From the NCBI RefSeq assembly GCF_007827975.1, contig NZ_VITT01000012.1: 64,000 bases of DNA; one strand, written 5' to 3'. Under the pieces are notes generated by a model that saw only the letters and a list, made by a program, of their open reading frames with translations, ran no database searches and was not told the DNA's origin. The DNA comes from Nitrospirillum viridazoti. GTDB taxonomy: Bacteria; Pseudomonadota; Alphaproteobacteria; Azospirillales; Azospirillaceae. Each line of letters begins with the position of its first letter. Position 1 is the first letter of the stretch. A program made the translations under genes and the position numbers. Shown one piece after another: positions 9,741 through 18,240 of this stretch.

Positions 9741-9824
9741 CCGAGAAAATAGATCGTTGCTGCTATTCCGCGTTGCGCTTAGCCTCATGACCAAGGAACG
9801 GTTGTGGCGGATTGGGAGGCGGCT

Positions 9825-10838
9825 ATGGGGTATGGCCAAGGGGACAAGCGGCGCAACACGATCGCCTTCGCCGTCGCCCTGGTGCTTGGGCTGGCCGCGC
9901 AGCCGCCCCTAGCCCTGGCCCAATCCGGTGGGGGCTCATCCCCGGCCAGCAACGCCAGTGCACCCGTGGCGGACGCATTTGACACCAGCGTTCCGGGCGC
10001 GAACGCCCCAGGGGACGGTGTCCGGGAAAACGATGCTGACACCGCCGAGACCGTCGTGGTCACCGGCATGCGCCTGAAGACGGAGAGGCTGCAGGAAATC
10101 ATCGGCGATTTCGTGCGGGACCATGGCAAGCGCGCGCCGTACAGCGACCAGATCGCCCGTTGGGACAGGGCGGTATGTCCCCAGGTGCAGAACGTCCCGG
10201 CGGATATCAACGCCTTCATCACCACGCGCATCCGCGCCATCGCGCAAGCCGTCGGGGCGCCAACCTCTCGCGCATCCTGCAAAACCAACGTGAACATCTT
10301 TTTCACCGACCAGCCGCAGGTGCTCATGGACACCGTGGCGGATAAATATCCCCGGCTGCTGGGCTATCATTTCGTGCATCAGGCCAAGGCGCTGTCCCAG
10401 GTCACCAGACCGATCCAGGCCTGGTACGTCACCTCCACCAGCAACGGCATCCTGACCGCCATCGACGATCCCTACCAGATGAGCTTGGGCGGCGGTCTGG
10501 GCAGCCGGCTTTCCACCGGCGACCTACGCCCGGTGCTGACCCACGTCCTGATGGTGGTGAACACCGACCGGATCCTGGGCCTGAAACTGGGCGCGGTCGC
10601 GGATTACCTGGGCGTCCTGGCGCTGGCTCAGCCCAAGGCCCTAGGCCAGTGCGGCGACCTGCCCAGCATTCTGGACCTGTTCGCCGCCAATTGCGCGGAC
10701 GACCAGAAGCCCGCATCCCTGAGCGCGGCGGACAAGGCCTATCTGGAAGGCCTCTATTCCATGGACCCCTGGGAAACCGGCCTCCTGCAGCGCAGCAGCA
10801 TCTCCCTGCACATGCGGCAGAGCTTCGGCGCGCCTTAG
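9825..10838 (+). CDS. Exported protein of unknown function with a VVVTG motif
   Basis: 337 residues. The N-terminus is a signal peptide (GDKRRNTIAFAVALVLGLAAQPPLALA). The mature part starts with a Ser/Ala-rich stretch and then ETVVVTGMRLKTERLQEII, which resembles the TonB-box region of outer-membrane receptors although no beta-barrel follows. The rest is a soluble domain with spaced cysteines (WDRAVCPQV, RASCKTNV, LGQCGDLP, ANCADD) that could form disulfides in the periplasm. I chose the ATG at 9825 because GGGAGG lies five bases upstream; a GTG at 9804 is possible but has no ribosome-binding site. Similar unnamed proteins are, to my knowledge, scattered through alphaproteobacteria. A link to the secreted protein upstream is only positional, and a terminator separates the two. 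Confidence 0.7.
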   Translation: MGYGQGDKRRNTIAFAVALVLGLAAQPPLALAQSGGGSSPASNASAPVADAFDTSVPGANAPGDGVRENDADTAETVVVTGMRLKTERLQEIIGDFVRDHGKRAPYSDQIARWDRAVCPQVQNVPADINAFITTRIRAIAQAVGAPTSRASCKTNVNIFFTDQPQVLMDTVADKYPRLLGYHFVHQAKALSQVTRPIQAWYVTSTSNGILTAIDDPYQMSLGGGLGSRLSTGDLRPVLTHVLMVVNTDRILGLKLGAVADYLGVLALAQPKALGQCGDLPSILDLFAANCADDQKPASLSAADKAYLEGLYSMDPWETGLLQRSSISLHMRQSFGAP

Positions 10839-10849
10839 AAAGCGATCCT

Positions 10850-11569
10850 TCAGCGGAGGGGCGATGGCGCGGTGAACTGGGCGATGTCGGCCAATCCCAG
10901 GGCTTGCTCGATGTCCGCGATCTGGTGGACCGCGTCGTCAAACCCGTCCTTGCCGAATTGCTGGTGCTCAATCTCCTCGAACTTGTCCCCCATCTCGTCC
11001 AGCTCGTGCCCGGACAGGGCCTGTTTCCATGCCGTGAAAACCACGGTGTCCTCGTGGGCGGCATGGACCCGGTACATCCGGACCAGGGTCTCCATCGCGC
11101 GGGCCATCGGTTCCCGGTCGGCGGTCCCAATCGCCCCCTTGCCGGTCACGCCCAGGATATAGTCCGTGATCTCCCGCCCGCGCTGGTGCTGCGCCGTCAG
11201 CACGTCGGGATAGGCCGCCACCGGGCCCTGGAGCTTGCGGATCGCCGGGAAGATGTGGGCTTCCTCCAACAGGCGCTCGTGGTAATCCTCGCCGAACGTG
11301 CGGAACAAGGTCGCCGCCCGCTTCAGGGCCCCCGCGTCGACGGTCCCGGAGTCGGCTGCCCCGTCGTTCCCGCGCAGACGCGCGGCAGTCTCCGTGTAGG
11401 CGAACAGGGCCCGGCGCAGCACGCCGTGCTCGCGCATCAGATCCTCCACCGCGCCGACGTCCTTCTCGCTGCCCGCCCCCTGCCCGCATCCCGCCAAGGC
11501 CAAGCCCGCGGCCGCGACGGCGGAACCGGCGTGGAGGAACGACCGGCGGCTCTGATCCATGATGTCCAT
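10850..11569 (-). CDS. Hemerythrin-domain protein with Tat-type lipoprotein signal
   Basis: 239 residues from the ATG at 11569 (GAAGGGA upstream); a longer reading to 11680 looks non-coding. The N-terminus has twin arginines (QSRRSFLHAG) and a lipobox-like LAGC (Cys28), suggesting Tat export and lipid attachment. The body is a four-helix HHE/hemerythrin fold with the expected iron ligands: His in MREHGVLRR, YHERLLEEAHIFP, QHQRGREI and HAAHEDTVVF. Hemerythrins bind a di-iron centre that senses or carries O2, NO or peroxide. The gene converges on the preceding unknown gene and lies upstream of the iron-uptake operon on the opposite strand. The ligand handled is unknown. Confidence 0.82.
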   Translation of the reverse strand: MDIMDQSRRSFLHAGSAVAAAGLALAGCGQGAGSEKDVGAVEDLMREHGVLRRALFAYTETAARLRGNDGAADSGTVDAGALKRAATLFRTFGEDYHERLLEEAHIFPAIRKLQGPVAAYPDVLTAQHQRGREITDYILGVTGKGAIGTADREPMARAMETLVRMYRVHAAHEDTVVFTAWKQALSGHELDEMGDKFEEIEHQQFGKDGFDDAVHQIADIEQALGLADIAQFTAPSPLR

Positions 11570-11749
11570 CGCTTCCCTTCCCTGGGCTATCTCTCCGCCC
11601 TGCGGTCGGCGGCGTGAAGTTGCGGGCGCCCTGTTGCCGGAAACGCCCGAATGGTGAGGCGGTTCCGGCGTGTCCCGCAATGGCCATCATCCAATCCCAC
11701 CCCCACCATTTTGCCGCACCGCAACACTGCCATGCGGATCTTTGCGATA

Positions 11750-11768
11750 GATTTTGATAATCAATCTC
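11750..11768 (+). promoter_or_regulatory. Fur box of the siderophore uptake operon
   Basis: GATTTTGATAATCAATCTC matches the classical Fur consensus GATAATGATAATCATTATC at 15 of 19 positions. It lies 139 bases before the receptor start and just upstream of a candidate -35 element. Iron-loaded Fur is expected to repress the downstream operon. Confidence 0.78.
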
Positions 11769-11778
11769 ATTCAGCCCG

Positions 11779-11807
11779 TTGACAGGCATCAAATCGGCAA
11801 ATAAGAG
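11779..11807 (+). promoter_or_regulatory. Candidate sigma-70 promoter of the receptor operon
   Basis: TTGACA at 11779-11784 is a perfect -35 element. TAAGAG at 11802-11807, 17 bases further, is a weak -10. The position right beside the Fur box supports it. Confidence 0.45.
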
Positions 11808-11906
11808 TCGATCGCAATCTTAACAAAGGGTATAACCGCGGAGCTCGATAAGCCGGGATCCGCGCGGGGAGCCAACCACATAGCGTGGCATAAGGTGGGG
11901 ACCGTC

Positions 11907-14117
11907 ATGTCGAGCAACCGCAATATCATCATCGCCAGCCGGGCCAAGGCGCCCCGCACGCTGGCGCGTACCGCCCTGGGCCTTGCGAGCGTGGGCCTGG
12001 CCGGCGGCGCCCTGCTTTCCCTGGGCGCGCAGGCCCAGACGGCGACCGCGCCCGCCACCCAGGGCGGTACGGGCCAGTTGCCCACTCTGTCGGTGCAGGA
12101 CCAGGACGCCGCCCCGGCGCAGGACTATCGCACCGAGCGGTCGTCCAACGTGAAGCTGACGGAAAAGCTGCTGGACACCCCGCAGTCCGTCACCGTCATC
12201 TCCGGCCAGGAGATGAAGGACCAAGGCGTCACCACCCTGCGCGACGCCCTGCGCAACGTCGCCGGCATCAGCCTGGCGGCCGGTGAAGGCGGCGCCCAGG
12301 GCGACAGCCTGACCCTGCGCGGCTTCAGCGCCCGGTCGGACATCTTCCTGGACGGCCTGCGCGACTTCGGCAGCTATTACCGCGACAGCTTCAACTATCA
12401 GTCGGCCGAGGTGCTGAAGGGCCCGGACAGCGCCATGTTCGGGCGCGGGTCCACCGGTGGCACCATCAACCAGGTGAGCAAGACGCCCACGCTGGAGGCC
12501 ATCACCGCCGGCACGGCCACCCTGGGCACCGACGGCATGAAGCGCCTGACGGCCGACGTGGACCGCGCCATCGACGCCACCACCGCCGTGCGCCTGAACG
12601 CCATGGGCACCAGCAGCTTCGTCGAGGGCCGCGACGGCGCCAAGAATGAGCGCTATGGCTTCGCGCCCTCGGTCGCCTTCGGCATCGGCACGCCCACCCG
12701 CGTCACCATCAGCTATCTGCACCAGTCGGAAAACGACCGGCCGGACTATGGCATCCCCTTCCTGCTGGGCAAGCCGGCACCGGTGGACTACCGCACCTAC
12801 TACGGCTTCCACAGCGACTACCTGAAGACGGACGCCAATGTCGTGACGGCCGACGTGCAGCACGACCTGACGTCCGGCATCACCCTGGAAAACCAGTTCC
12901 GTTACGGCAACTACTACCGCAACGTCCGTATCACCGAGCCGCAACTGGTGAACGCCAACGTGACGCCGGCCACCGTCGGCCCGTTGTCGGGCGTGGCCAT
13001 CAAGCGCAACGCCATCACCGTGCGCAGCGTGGAAACCACCCTGGACGACCAGGCCACGGCCTCCGCCCGGTTCAACACCGGCTTCCTGGAACACCATCTG
13101 GTGACCGGCGTGGAACTGTCGCGCGAGACCTCGGACCCGACGCGCACCGCATGGACGGGCGTGCCCACCACCACCCTGCTGAACCCCAACGAGTACCAGG
13201 CCTTCGCCGGCGTGGGCACTATCTCGTCCCGCGTCAGCACCACGGTCGACACGGTGGCGGTGTTCGCCGTCGACACCATGAAGTTCAATGAGCAGTGGTC
13301 GCTGGTCGGCGGTTTCCGCTACGACCACCTGGACACGGACTACAAACAGACCGTGGCCCCGGCCGCCGCCTTCTCCCGCACCGACAGCCTGCCGTCCGGC
13401 CGCGCCTCGCTGGTGTTCAAGCCCACGCCGGAAAGCAGCCTCTACGCCAGCTTCGGCACCTCGTTCAACCCGTCGGCCGAGCAGTTGTCGCTGTCCGCCG
13501 CCACGGCCAACCTGGACCCGGAAAGCAACAAGACCTATGAGGTCGGCGGCAAGATCGACCTGCTGCACGACGCGCTGAGCGTGCGCACCGCCCTGTTCCA
13601 GACGGAAAAGGACAACGCCCGCGTCACCGACCCCAACAACTCCGCCCTGAACGTGCTGGGCGGCGACCAGAAGGTGAAGGGTGTCGAACTGGAGGTGACC
13701 GGCCGCATCACCGAGGACTGGCAGGTCAGCACCAGCTACGCCTATATGGACGGCCGGGTCATCAAGTCCACGACCTTCAGCCAGGTGGGCCGCGGTCTGC
13801 CCAACGTGCCGCACCACACCTTCAACCTGTGGACCACCTACCAGGTGACGCACCAGTTGCAGATCGGCGGCGGCGCCAACGCCGTGTCGCAGCGCATCGG
13901 CAGCTCCAGCCCGGTGGCGGCCACCAACCTGATCAACACCGTGCCCGGCTATGTCACCTTCAACGCCATGGCCAAGTACGACGTCACGGAAAAGATCAGC
14001 ATCCAGGCCAACATCATCAACCTGACCGACCGCGACTACGTCGACCAGATCCACCCGGCCCACCTGGTCCCGGGCGAGGGCCGCACGGTCCAGTTCACCG
14101 CCAACTTCGCCTTCTGA
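11907..14117 (+). CDS. TonB-dependent siderophore receptor (Fiu/catecholate-type)
   Basis: 736 residues. Signal peptide about 1-40 (ending LSLGAQAQTA), then a TonB-box-like segment (LPTLSVQD), a plug domain (about 65-180: LTEKLLDTPQSVTVISGQEMKDQG, EVLKGPDSAMFGRGSTGGTINQVSK) and a 22-strand barrel ending in the typical terminal Phe (FTANFAF). The DTPQSVTV and GRGSTGG motifs are those of siderophore receptors of the Fiu/FhuE group. The next gene is a PKHD hydroxylase, as beside fiu in E. coli, which favours catecholate substrates. The ATG at 11907 is preferred over GTG 11895 because AAGGTGGGG then serves as ribosome-binding site. First gene of the Fur-box operon; the exact ligand is not readable. 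Confidence 0.9.
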   Translation: MSSNRNIIIASRAKAPRTLARTALGLASVGLAGGALLSLGAQAQTATAPATQGGTGQLPTLSVQDQDAAPAQDYRTERSSNVKLTEKLLDTPQSVTVISGQEMKDQGVTTLRDALRNVAGISLAAGEGGAQGDSLTLRGFSARSDIFLDGLRDFGSYYRDSFNYQSAEVLKGPDSAMFGRGSTGGTINQVSKTPTLEAITAGTATLGTDGMKRLTADVDRAIDATTAVRLNAMGTSSFVEGRDGAKNERYGFAPSVAFGIGTPTRVTISYLHQSENDRPDYGIPFLLGKPAPVDYRTYYGFHSDYLKTDANVVTADVQHDLTSGITLENQFRYGNYYRNVRITEPQLVNANVTPATVGPLSGVAIKRNAITVRSVETTLDDQATASARFNTGFLEHHLVTGVELSRETSDPTRTAWTGVPTTTLLNPNEYQAFAGVGTISSRVSTTVDTVAVFAVDTMKFNEQWSLVGGFRYDHLDTDYKQTVAPAAAFSRTDSLPSGRASLVFKPTPESSLYASFGTSFNPSAEQLSLSAATANLDPESNKTYEVGGKIDLLHDALSVRTALFQTEKDNARVTDPNNSALNVLGGDQKVKGVELEVTGRITEDWQVSTSYAYMDGRVIKSTTFSQVGRGLPNVPHHTFNLWTTYQVTHQLQIGGGANAVSQRIGSSSPVAATNLINTVPGYVTFNAMAKYDVTEKISIQANIINLTDRDYVDQIHPAHLVPGEGRTVQFTANFAF

Positions 14118-14154
14118 TCCATCCATCAACCCCAGACCGTCCAAGGCGGCACCC

Positions 14155-14835
14155 ATGCTTCTTCACATTCCCGGCGTCCTGACCCAAGAGCAGGTCGCCT
14201 GGTGCCGCCAGCAGATGGAGACCGCCGATTGGGTGGACGGCCGCGTGACGGCCGGCCACCAGTCGGCCATGGCCAAGAACAACGCCCAGATCCCGGCCGA
14301 CCATCCGGCGGCCCAGGCAATGGGCGACATGATCCTGGCGGCGCTGGAAAAGAACGCCCTGTTCCTGTCGGCCGCCCTGCCGCTGAAGGTCTTCCCGCCG
14401 CTGTTCAACCGCTATGCCGGCGGCCAGTCGTTCGGCATCCACGTCGACAACGCCATCCGCCAGATTCCCGGCACGCCGCACCGCGTGCGCACCGACCTGT
14501 CCGCCACCCTGTTCCTGGCCGATCCCGAGGAATATGACGGCGGCGAGTTGCTGGTGGAGGACACCTACGGCGAGCATGAGGTGAAGCTGCCCGCCGGCGA
14601 CATGGTGCTGTACCCGTCCACCAGCCTGCACCGCGTGGCGCCGGTGACCCGGGGCGCCCGCATCGCCTCGTTCTTCTGGATGCAGAGCATGGTGCGCGAT
14701 GACGGTGAACGCACCCTGCTGTTCGACCTGGACACGACCATCCAGGACCTGAACCGGGAGGCTGCCGGCCAGCCCGCCGTGGTGCGGCTAACGGGCATCT
14801 ACCATAACCTGCTGCGCCGCTGGGCGGAGGCCTGA
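14155..14835 (+). CDS. Fe(II)/2-oxoglutarate-dependent PKHD-type hydroxylase (PiuC/YbiX family)
   Basis: 226 residues, the normal length of the PiuC/YbiX family. The iron-binding facial triad is visible: His and Asp in FGIHVDNAIR (about residues 98-100) and the distal His in STSLHRVAPV (about 161). An Arg in TRGARIASFFW is suited to bind 2-oxoglutarate. These proteins sit beside ferri-siderophore receptors and are iron-regulated; the substrate is not established. The gene lies 37 bases after the receptor and 4 bases before the PepSY gene, inside the iron operon. Confidence 0.88.
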   Translation: MLLHIPGVLTQEQVAWCRQQMETADWVDGRVTAGHQSAMAKNNAQIPADHPAAQAMGDMILAALEKNALFLSAALPLKVFPPLFNRYAGGQSFGIHVDNAIRQIPGTPHRVRTDLSATLFLADPEEYDGGELLVEDTYGEHEVKLPAGDMVLYPSTSLHRVAPVTRGARIASFFWMQSMVRDDGERTLLFDLDTTIQDLNREAAGQPAVVRLTGIYHNLLRRWAEA

Positions 14836-14839
14836 CGCC

Positions 14840-16060
14840 ATGATGAAGACGCTGCGCTTCCTGCACCTGTGGGTGGGCCTGATCCTGGGCCTGCCCCTGC
14901 TGGCACTGGGCCTGTCGGGCACCGTGCTGGTGATCGAGCCGGAACTGCGTGCGGCATTCACCCCATCACTGCCGGCCGCCCCGGCCGACGCCGCCCCGCA
15001 CAGCGTGACCGAGGTGGTGGCCGCCGCTGCCGCCGCCCTGGAAACCTCCGGGGCCCCGGGCGCCAGGCCCGCCAGCTACGCCGCCCCATCCGCGCCGGGC
15101 GGAACCGCCACCGTGCGCTTCCAGGCGCAGCGCCGCATGCCGCAGGGTGGTGAGCACGCCCACGGCCAGGGCGGCGCCGCCAATCGCGCCCCCGGCGGCG
15201 GCATGCCGGGCATCAGCGTGCACATCGACCCCGTCACCCTGGCGGTGGTCAGCACCCCGGGCCTGGACGCCACCATCGGCTGGATCCACCGCCTGCACGG
15301 CAACATGCTGATCCAGGACCGCAGCGGCCGCAACCTGGTGGGCTACCTGGGCGTCATCATGACGGCGCTGGGCGTCACCGGCCTGGTGCTGTGGTGGCCC
15401 CGCCCGGGCCAGTGGCGCCAGTCCTTCATCGTGCGCAAGACGGCCAAGGGCGCCCGCTTCCATCGCGAGCTGCATGGCGCCGCCGGCATCTGGGGCTTGG
15501 TCGTGTTCCTGGTGGTCAGCGTCACCGGCGTCGCCATCGCCTTCCCCCAGACCATCGCCGCCGGCATCGGCGCGGTGTTGCCCATGGCGGCGCAGACCCA
15601 GGGCTTCGCCGTGCCGAAGGTGACGCCGCGCGACGGCGCGGACCCGGCCGGCGTGGATGAGGCCGTGGCCATCGCCCTGGCGGCATCGCACCGCCCCGGC
15701 CTGGCCCTGCGCGGCACCAGCCTGCCGCAGAGCCCCGACCAGGCCATCCGCGTGGTGCTGGCGCCCCCGGGCGGCGATGCCCCCAGCGCCGTCACCCTGA
15801 TGGTGGATCCCTGGGCCCGTCAGGTGGTGGAGGTGCGCGACCCCAGCGCCCAGGCCGCCGGCAACAAGGTCACCGGCTGGATGCGCCCCCTGCATGAGGG
15901 CGAGGGGCTGGGGCCCGTTTACCGCGTCCTGGTGGCGCTGAGCGGCCTGCTGCCCACCCTGTTCGCCATCACCGGCACCTCCATGTGGTGGATCAAGCGC
16001 CGGAACCGCAAGGCCGGCGCCACCCGCGCTGCCGCCATCCTGCAATCCGCCGCGGAATGA
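14840..16060 (+). CDS. PepSY-associated membrane protein (PiuB-like), probable ferri-siderophore reductase
   Basis: 406 residues with the PepSY-TM architecture: a first membrane helix (LHLWVGLILGLPLLALGLSGTVLVIEPEL), a periplasmic PepSY segment, an inner pair of helices around LVGYLGVIMTALGVTGLVLWWP and LHGAAGIWGLVVFLVVSVTGVAIAF, and a last helix near the C-terminus (LLPTLFAITGTSMWWIKRR). Histidines in the helices (HLWVG, IHRLHG, HRELHG) suit haem binding. Homologues accompany siderophore receptors and are thought to reduce or release iron in the periplasm. A His-rich insert of about 50 residues (PQGGEHAHGQGG) lies in the periplasmic part. Start ATG 14840 or 14843; in the iron operon. Confidence 0.82.
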   Translation: MMKTLRFLHLWVGLILGLPLLALGLSGTVLVIEPELRAAFTPSLPAAPADAAPHSVTEVVAAAAAALETSGAPGARPASYAAPSAPGGTATVRFQAQRRMPQGGEHAHGQGGAANRAPGGGMPGISVHIDPVTLAVVSTPGLDATIGWIHRLHGNMLIQDRSGRNLVGYLGVIMTALGVTGLVLWWPRPGQWRQSFIVRKTAKGARFHRELHGAAGIWGLVVFLVVSVTGVAIAFPQTIAAGIGAVLPMAAQTQGFAVPKVTPRDGADPAGVDEAVAIALAASHRPGLALRGTSLPQSPDQAIRVVLAPPGGDAPSAVTLMVDPWARQVVEVRDPSAQAAGNKVTGWMRPLHEGEGLGPVYRVLVALSGLLPTLFAITGTSMWWIKRRNRKAGATRAAAILQSAAE

Positions 16061-16128
16061 CCGCCATCAACCGTCACACGACGCGTCAGGGCAGCGACGC
16101 GATGATTTCAAAGAGGGGCACGACAATC

Positions 16129-16950
16129 ATGGCGACCATATTGTTGAAGCGGGCTGGGCTGAAACGCACGGCCGCCGGCCTGATGGCGGCACTGGGCTGG
16201 GGTGCCGGCGGCGCCTGGGCCCAGGAGGGGGCGGCCCGCACCGCGACCGTGCCGCACGACCTGTCGGCCATGGGCATGTTCCTGAACGCCGACGGCGTGG
16301 TGAAGGCGGTCATCCTGGGTCTGCTGGCGGCCTCCGTTGTCACCTGGACCATCCTGCTGGCCAAGGGCCTGGAGCTGCGCGCCGCGCGCGGCCGCCTGCA
16401 GGGCTCGCTGGACACGCTGGACGACGCCCCGTCCCTGGACGTGGCGGCCAGCCAGCTCACGGGAGAGGCCGACGCCCTGGCCCTGGCCTTCGCCCGCGCC
16501 GCCTCGGCGGAGCGCGCGCTGTCCGTCGGCCTGCCGGCCGAGGGCGTGAAGGAGCGCGTGATCCTGCGGCTGGAACGGCTGGAGGCCAAGGCCCGCCGGG
16601 CCATCGTGCGCGGCACCGGCGTGCTGGCCACCATCGGCGCCACCGCCCCCTTCGTCGGCCTGTTCGGCACGGTATGGGGCATCATGAACAGCTTCATCGG
16701 CATCTCGAAGACCCAGACCACCAGCCTGGCCGTCGTGGCCCCGGGTATCGCCGAGGCGCTGCTGGCGACCGCCACCGGCCTGGTGGCGGCCATCCCGGCG
16801 GTGGTGGTCTACAACGTCTTCGCCCGCAAGGTGGACGGCTATCGCGTGCTGCTGGCCGACGTGTCGGCCGGCGTGCTGCGCTTGGTCAGCCGCGACCTGG
16901 ACCGGGAGCAGGCTGGCGTGGCCCAGGTCCGCAGCCGCGCGGCGGAGTGA
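16129..16950 (+). CDS. exbB: ExbB, proton channel subunit of the TonB motor
   Basis: 273 residues from ATG 16129, chosen because AGAGGGG lies upstream and the protein then begins with a signal-like segment ending in AWAQEG, as in ExbB proteins with a cleaved leader. ATGs at 16102 and 16057 (overlapping the preceding stop) are in frame and possible. Three membrane helices of the MotA/TolQ/ExbB family are visible: AVILGLLAASVVTWTILLAKG, TGVLATIGATAPFVGLFGTVWGIMNSF and LLATATGLVAAIPAVVVYNVF. The motif GATAPFVGLFGTVWGIM is diagnostic. It works with ExbD and TonB, encoded next, to energise outer-membrane receptors. Confidence 0.92.
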   Translation: MATILLKRAGLKRTAAGLMAALGWGAGGAWAQEGAARTATVPHDLSAMGMFLNADGVVKAVILGLLAASVVTWTILLAKGLELRAARGRLQGSLDTLDDAPSLDVAASQLTGEADALALAFARAASAERALSVGLPAEGVKERVILRLERLEAKARRAIVRGTGVLATIGATAPFVGLFGTVWGIMNSFIGISKTQTTSLAVVAPGIAEALLATATGLVAAIPAVVVYNVFARKVDGYRVLLADVSAGVLRLVSRDLDREQAGVAQVRSRAAE

Positions 16951-16955
16951 CCCGG

Positions 16956-17381
16956 ATGGCTGCCCGTCTTTCCCACGGCGGCGATGAGCTGGCCGAGACC
17001 CACGAGATCAACGTCACGCCCTTCATCGATGTGATGCTGGTGCTGCTGATCATCTTCATGGTGGCGGCCCCCCTGGCCACCGTGGACGTGCCGGTGGACC
17101 TGCCCTCCTCCAACGCGCCGCCCCGGCCGCACCCGGAAAAGCCGGTGACCCTGACCGTCCGCGCCGACCTGACCCTGGCGATCAACGGCGCCGACGTGAC
17201 GCGCGACGGCCTGGCCGCCGCCCTGGACCAGGCCGCCGGCGGCGACAAGGACCAGCGCATCACCCTCAGCGCCGACCGCGTCGTCTCCTACGGTGACCTG
17301 ACGGCGGTGATGAACAGCCTGCGCACGGCGGGATACCTGAAGGTCTCGCTGGTGGGGCTGGACGGCGGCGGGGCCCCGTGA
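16956..17381 (+). CDS. exbD: ExbD, TonB motor subunit
   Basis: 141 residues. The N-terminal cytoplasmic stretch THEINVTPFIDVMLVLLIIFMV contains the single membrane helix with the essential proton-path aspartate at position 25, as in E. coli ExbD. The C-terminal periplasmic domain (LTVRADLTLAINGADV...ITLSADRVVSYGDLTAVMNSLRTAGY) is typical. It starts 5 bases after exbB and ends 4 bases before tonB, so the three are translated together. Confidence 0.93.
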   Translation: MAARLSHGGDELAETHEINVTPFIDVMLVLLIIFMVAAPLATVDVPVDLPSSNAPPRPHPEKPVTLTVRADLTLAINGADVTRDGLAAALDQAAGGDKDQRITLSADRVVSYGDLTAVMNSLRTAGYLKVSLVGLDGGGAP

Positions 17382-17385
17382 CGCC

Positions 17386-18111
17386 ATGGCGATGGCATCG
17401 ATGACCAAGAACGGCGGCGACCTTCCTGGTGAGGACAGGCGCGGGCGCCTGGTCTGGGGCGGCAGCCTGGCCCTGGTACTGGCCGCCCATGCCCTGGCCC
17501 TGCCCTGGCTGATGGCGCGCTCCACCCTGGAGCCACCGCCCCCGCCGCCGCCGCTGCAGATCGACCTGCCACCGCCGCCACCGCCACCCGCACCGCCCAA
17601 GCCCGAGCCCGAGCCGCCGAAGCCGCCCAAACCCACGCCCCAACCCACGCCCAAGCCGCCGCCGCCCAAGCCGGTGGCGGTGAAGCCCCTCCCCCTGCCC
17701 CCGCCGCCGGTGCCGCCGCAACCCGCCCCGGTTGCGACGCCGCAACCCGAGCCGCCGCCGCCCAGCACGGCGGTGCAGACGGCCACCCCGGCACCGGCGC
17801 CGCCCGCCCCGCCCGTACCGGCCAGCAAAGGCCCGGACAGCTATGAGGGCCGGCTGATGGCGCATCTCTACCGCTATCTGCGCTATCCCGCGCAGGCGCG
17901 GCAGCGTCACCAGGTGGGCACCGCCTTGGTGCACTTCACCCTCGACCGGACGGGCCACGTGCTGAGCGTGACGCTGGAGCGCGGCTCCGGCTTCGCCCTG
18001 CTGGATGAAGAGGCGGTGGCCACGGTGCGGCGGGCCGACCCGCTGCCCCCGGCCCCGGACGACAAGCCCCTGGACTGGACCATGCCGGTGGACTTCAGCC
18101 TGCTGCGTTGA
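17386..18111 (+). CDS. tonB: TonB energy transducer
   Basis: 241 residues. A membrane anchor (LVWGGSLALVLAAHALALPWLM, about 14-36) is followed by a long Pro-rich spacer with Pro-Pro-Pro, Lys-Pro and Glu-Pro runs (about 45-145). The C-terminal TonB domain (about 150-241) carries YLRYPAQARQRHQVGTALVHFTLDRTGHV. It transmits proton-motive force from ExbBD to outer-membrane receptors. Last gene of the operon; since it is co-encoded it probably serves the Fiu-type receptor first, and may serve the other receptors in this window. Confidence 0.93.
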   Translation: MAMASMTKNGGDLPGEDRRGRLVWGGSLALVLAAHALALPWLMARSTLEPPPPPPPLQIDLPPPPPPPAPPKPEPEPPKPPKPTPQPTPKPPPPKPVAVKPLPLPPPPVPPQPAPVATPQPEPPPPSTAVQTATPAPAPPAPPVPASKGPDSYEGRLMAHLYRYLRYPAQARQRHQVGTALVHFTLDRTGHVLSVTLERGSGFALLDEEAVATVRRADPLPPAPDDKPLDWTMPVDFSLLR

Positions 18112-18153
18112 GGTCCCCCGGCCCGTCATTTCCGTTGCGCCCCAAGGCGCCAC

Positions 18154-18172
18154 TGGTCAATTATTTTGACCG
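18154..18172 (+). promoter_or_regulatory. Palindromic operator before the GntR gene (shared lactate motif)
   Basis: TGGTCAATTATTTTGACCG contains the perfect inverted repeat GGTCAA-TTATT-TTGACC. It lies 68 bases before the regulator's start. The same 19-base palindrome type occurs twice in the lactate intergenic region (27828 and 28044), so it probably is the binding site of the regulator and provides autoregulation. Confidence 0.7.
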
Positions 18173-18240
18173 CACCACCGCGCCGGCGCCGAAAGGGGGC
18201 GGAGCAAGGCGGTGGGTAGAGGAAACGCTGACGGGACCCC

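Noticed and set aside
11820..14156. 778-residue minus-strand frame
   Set aside because: Antisense to the siderophore receptor; shadow frame.
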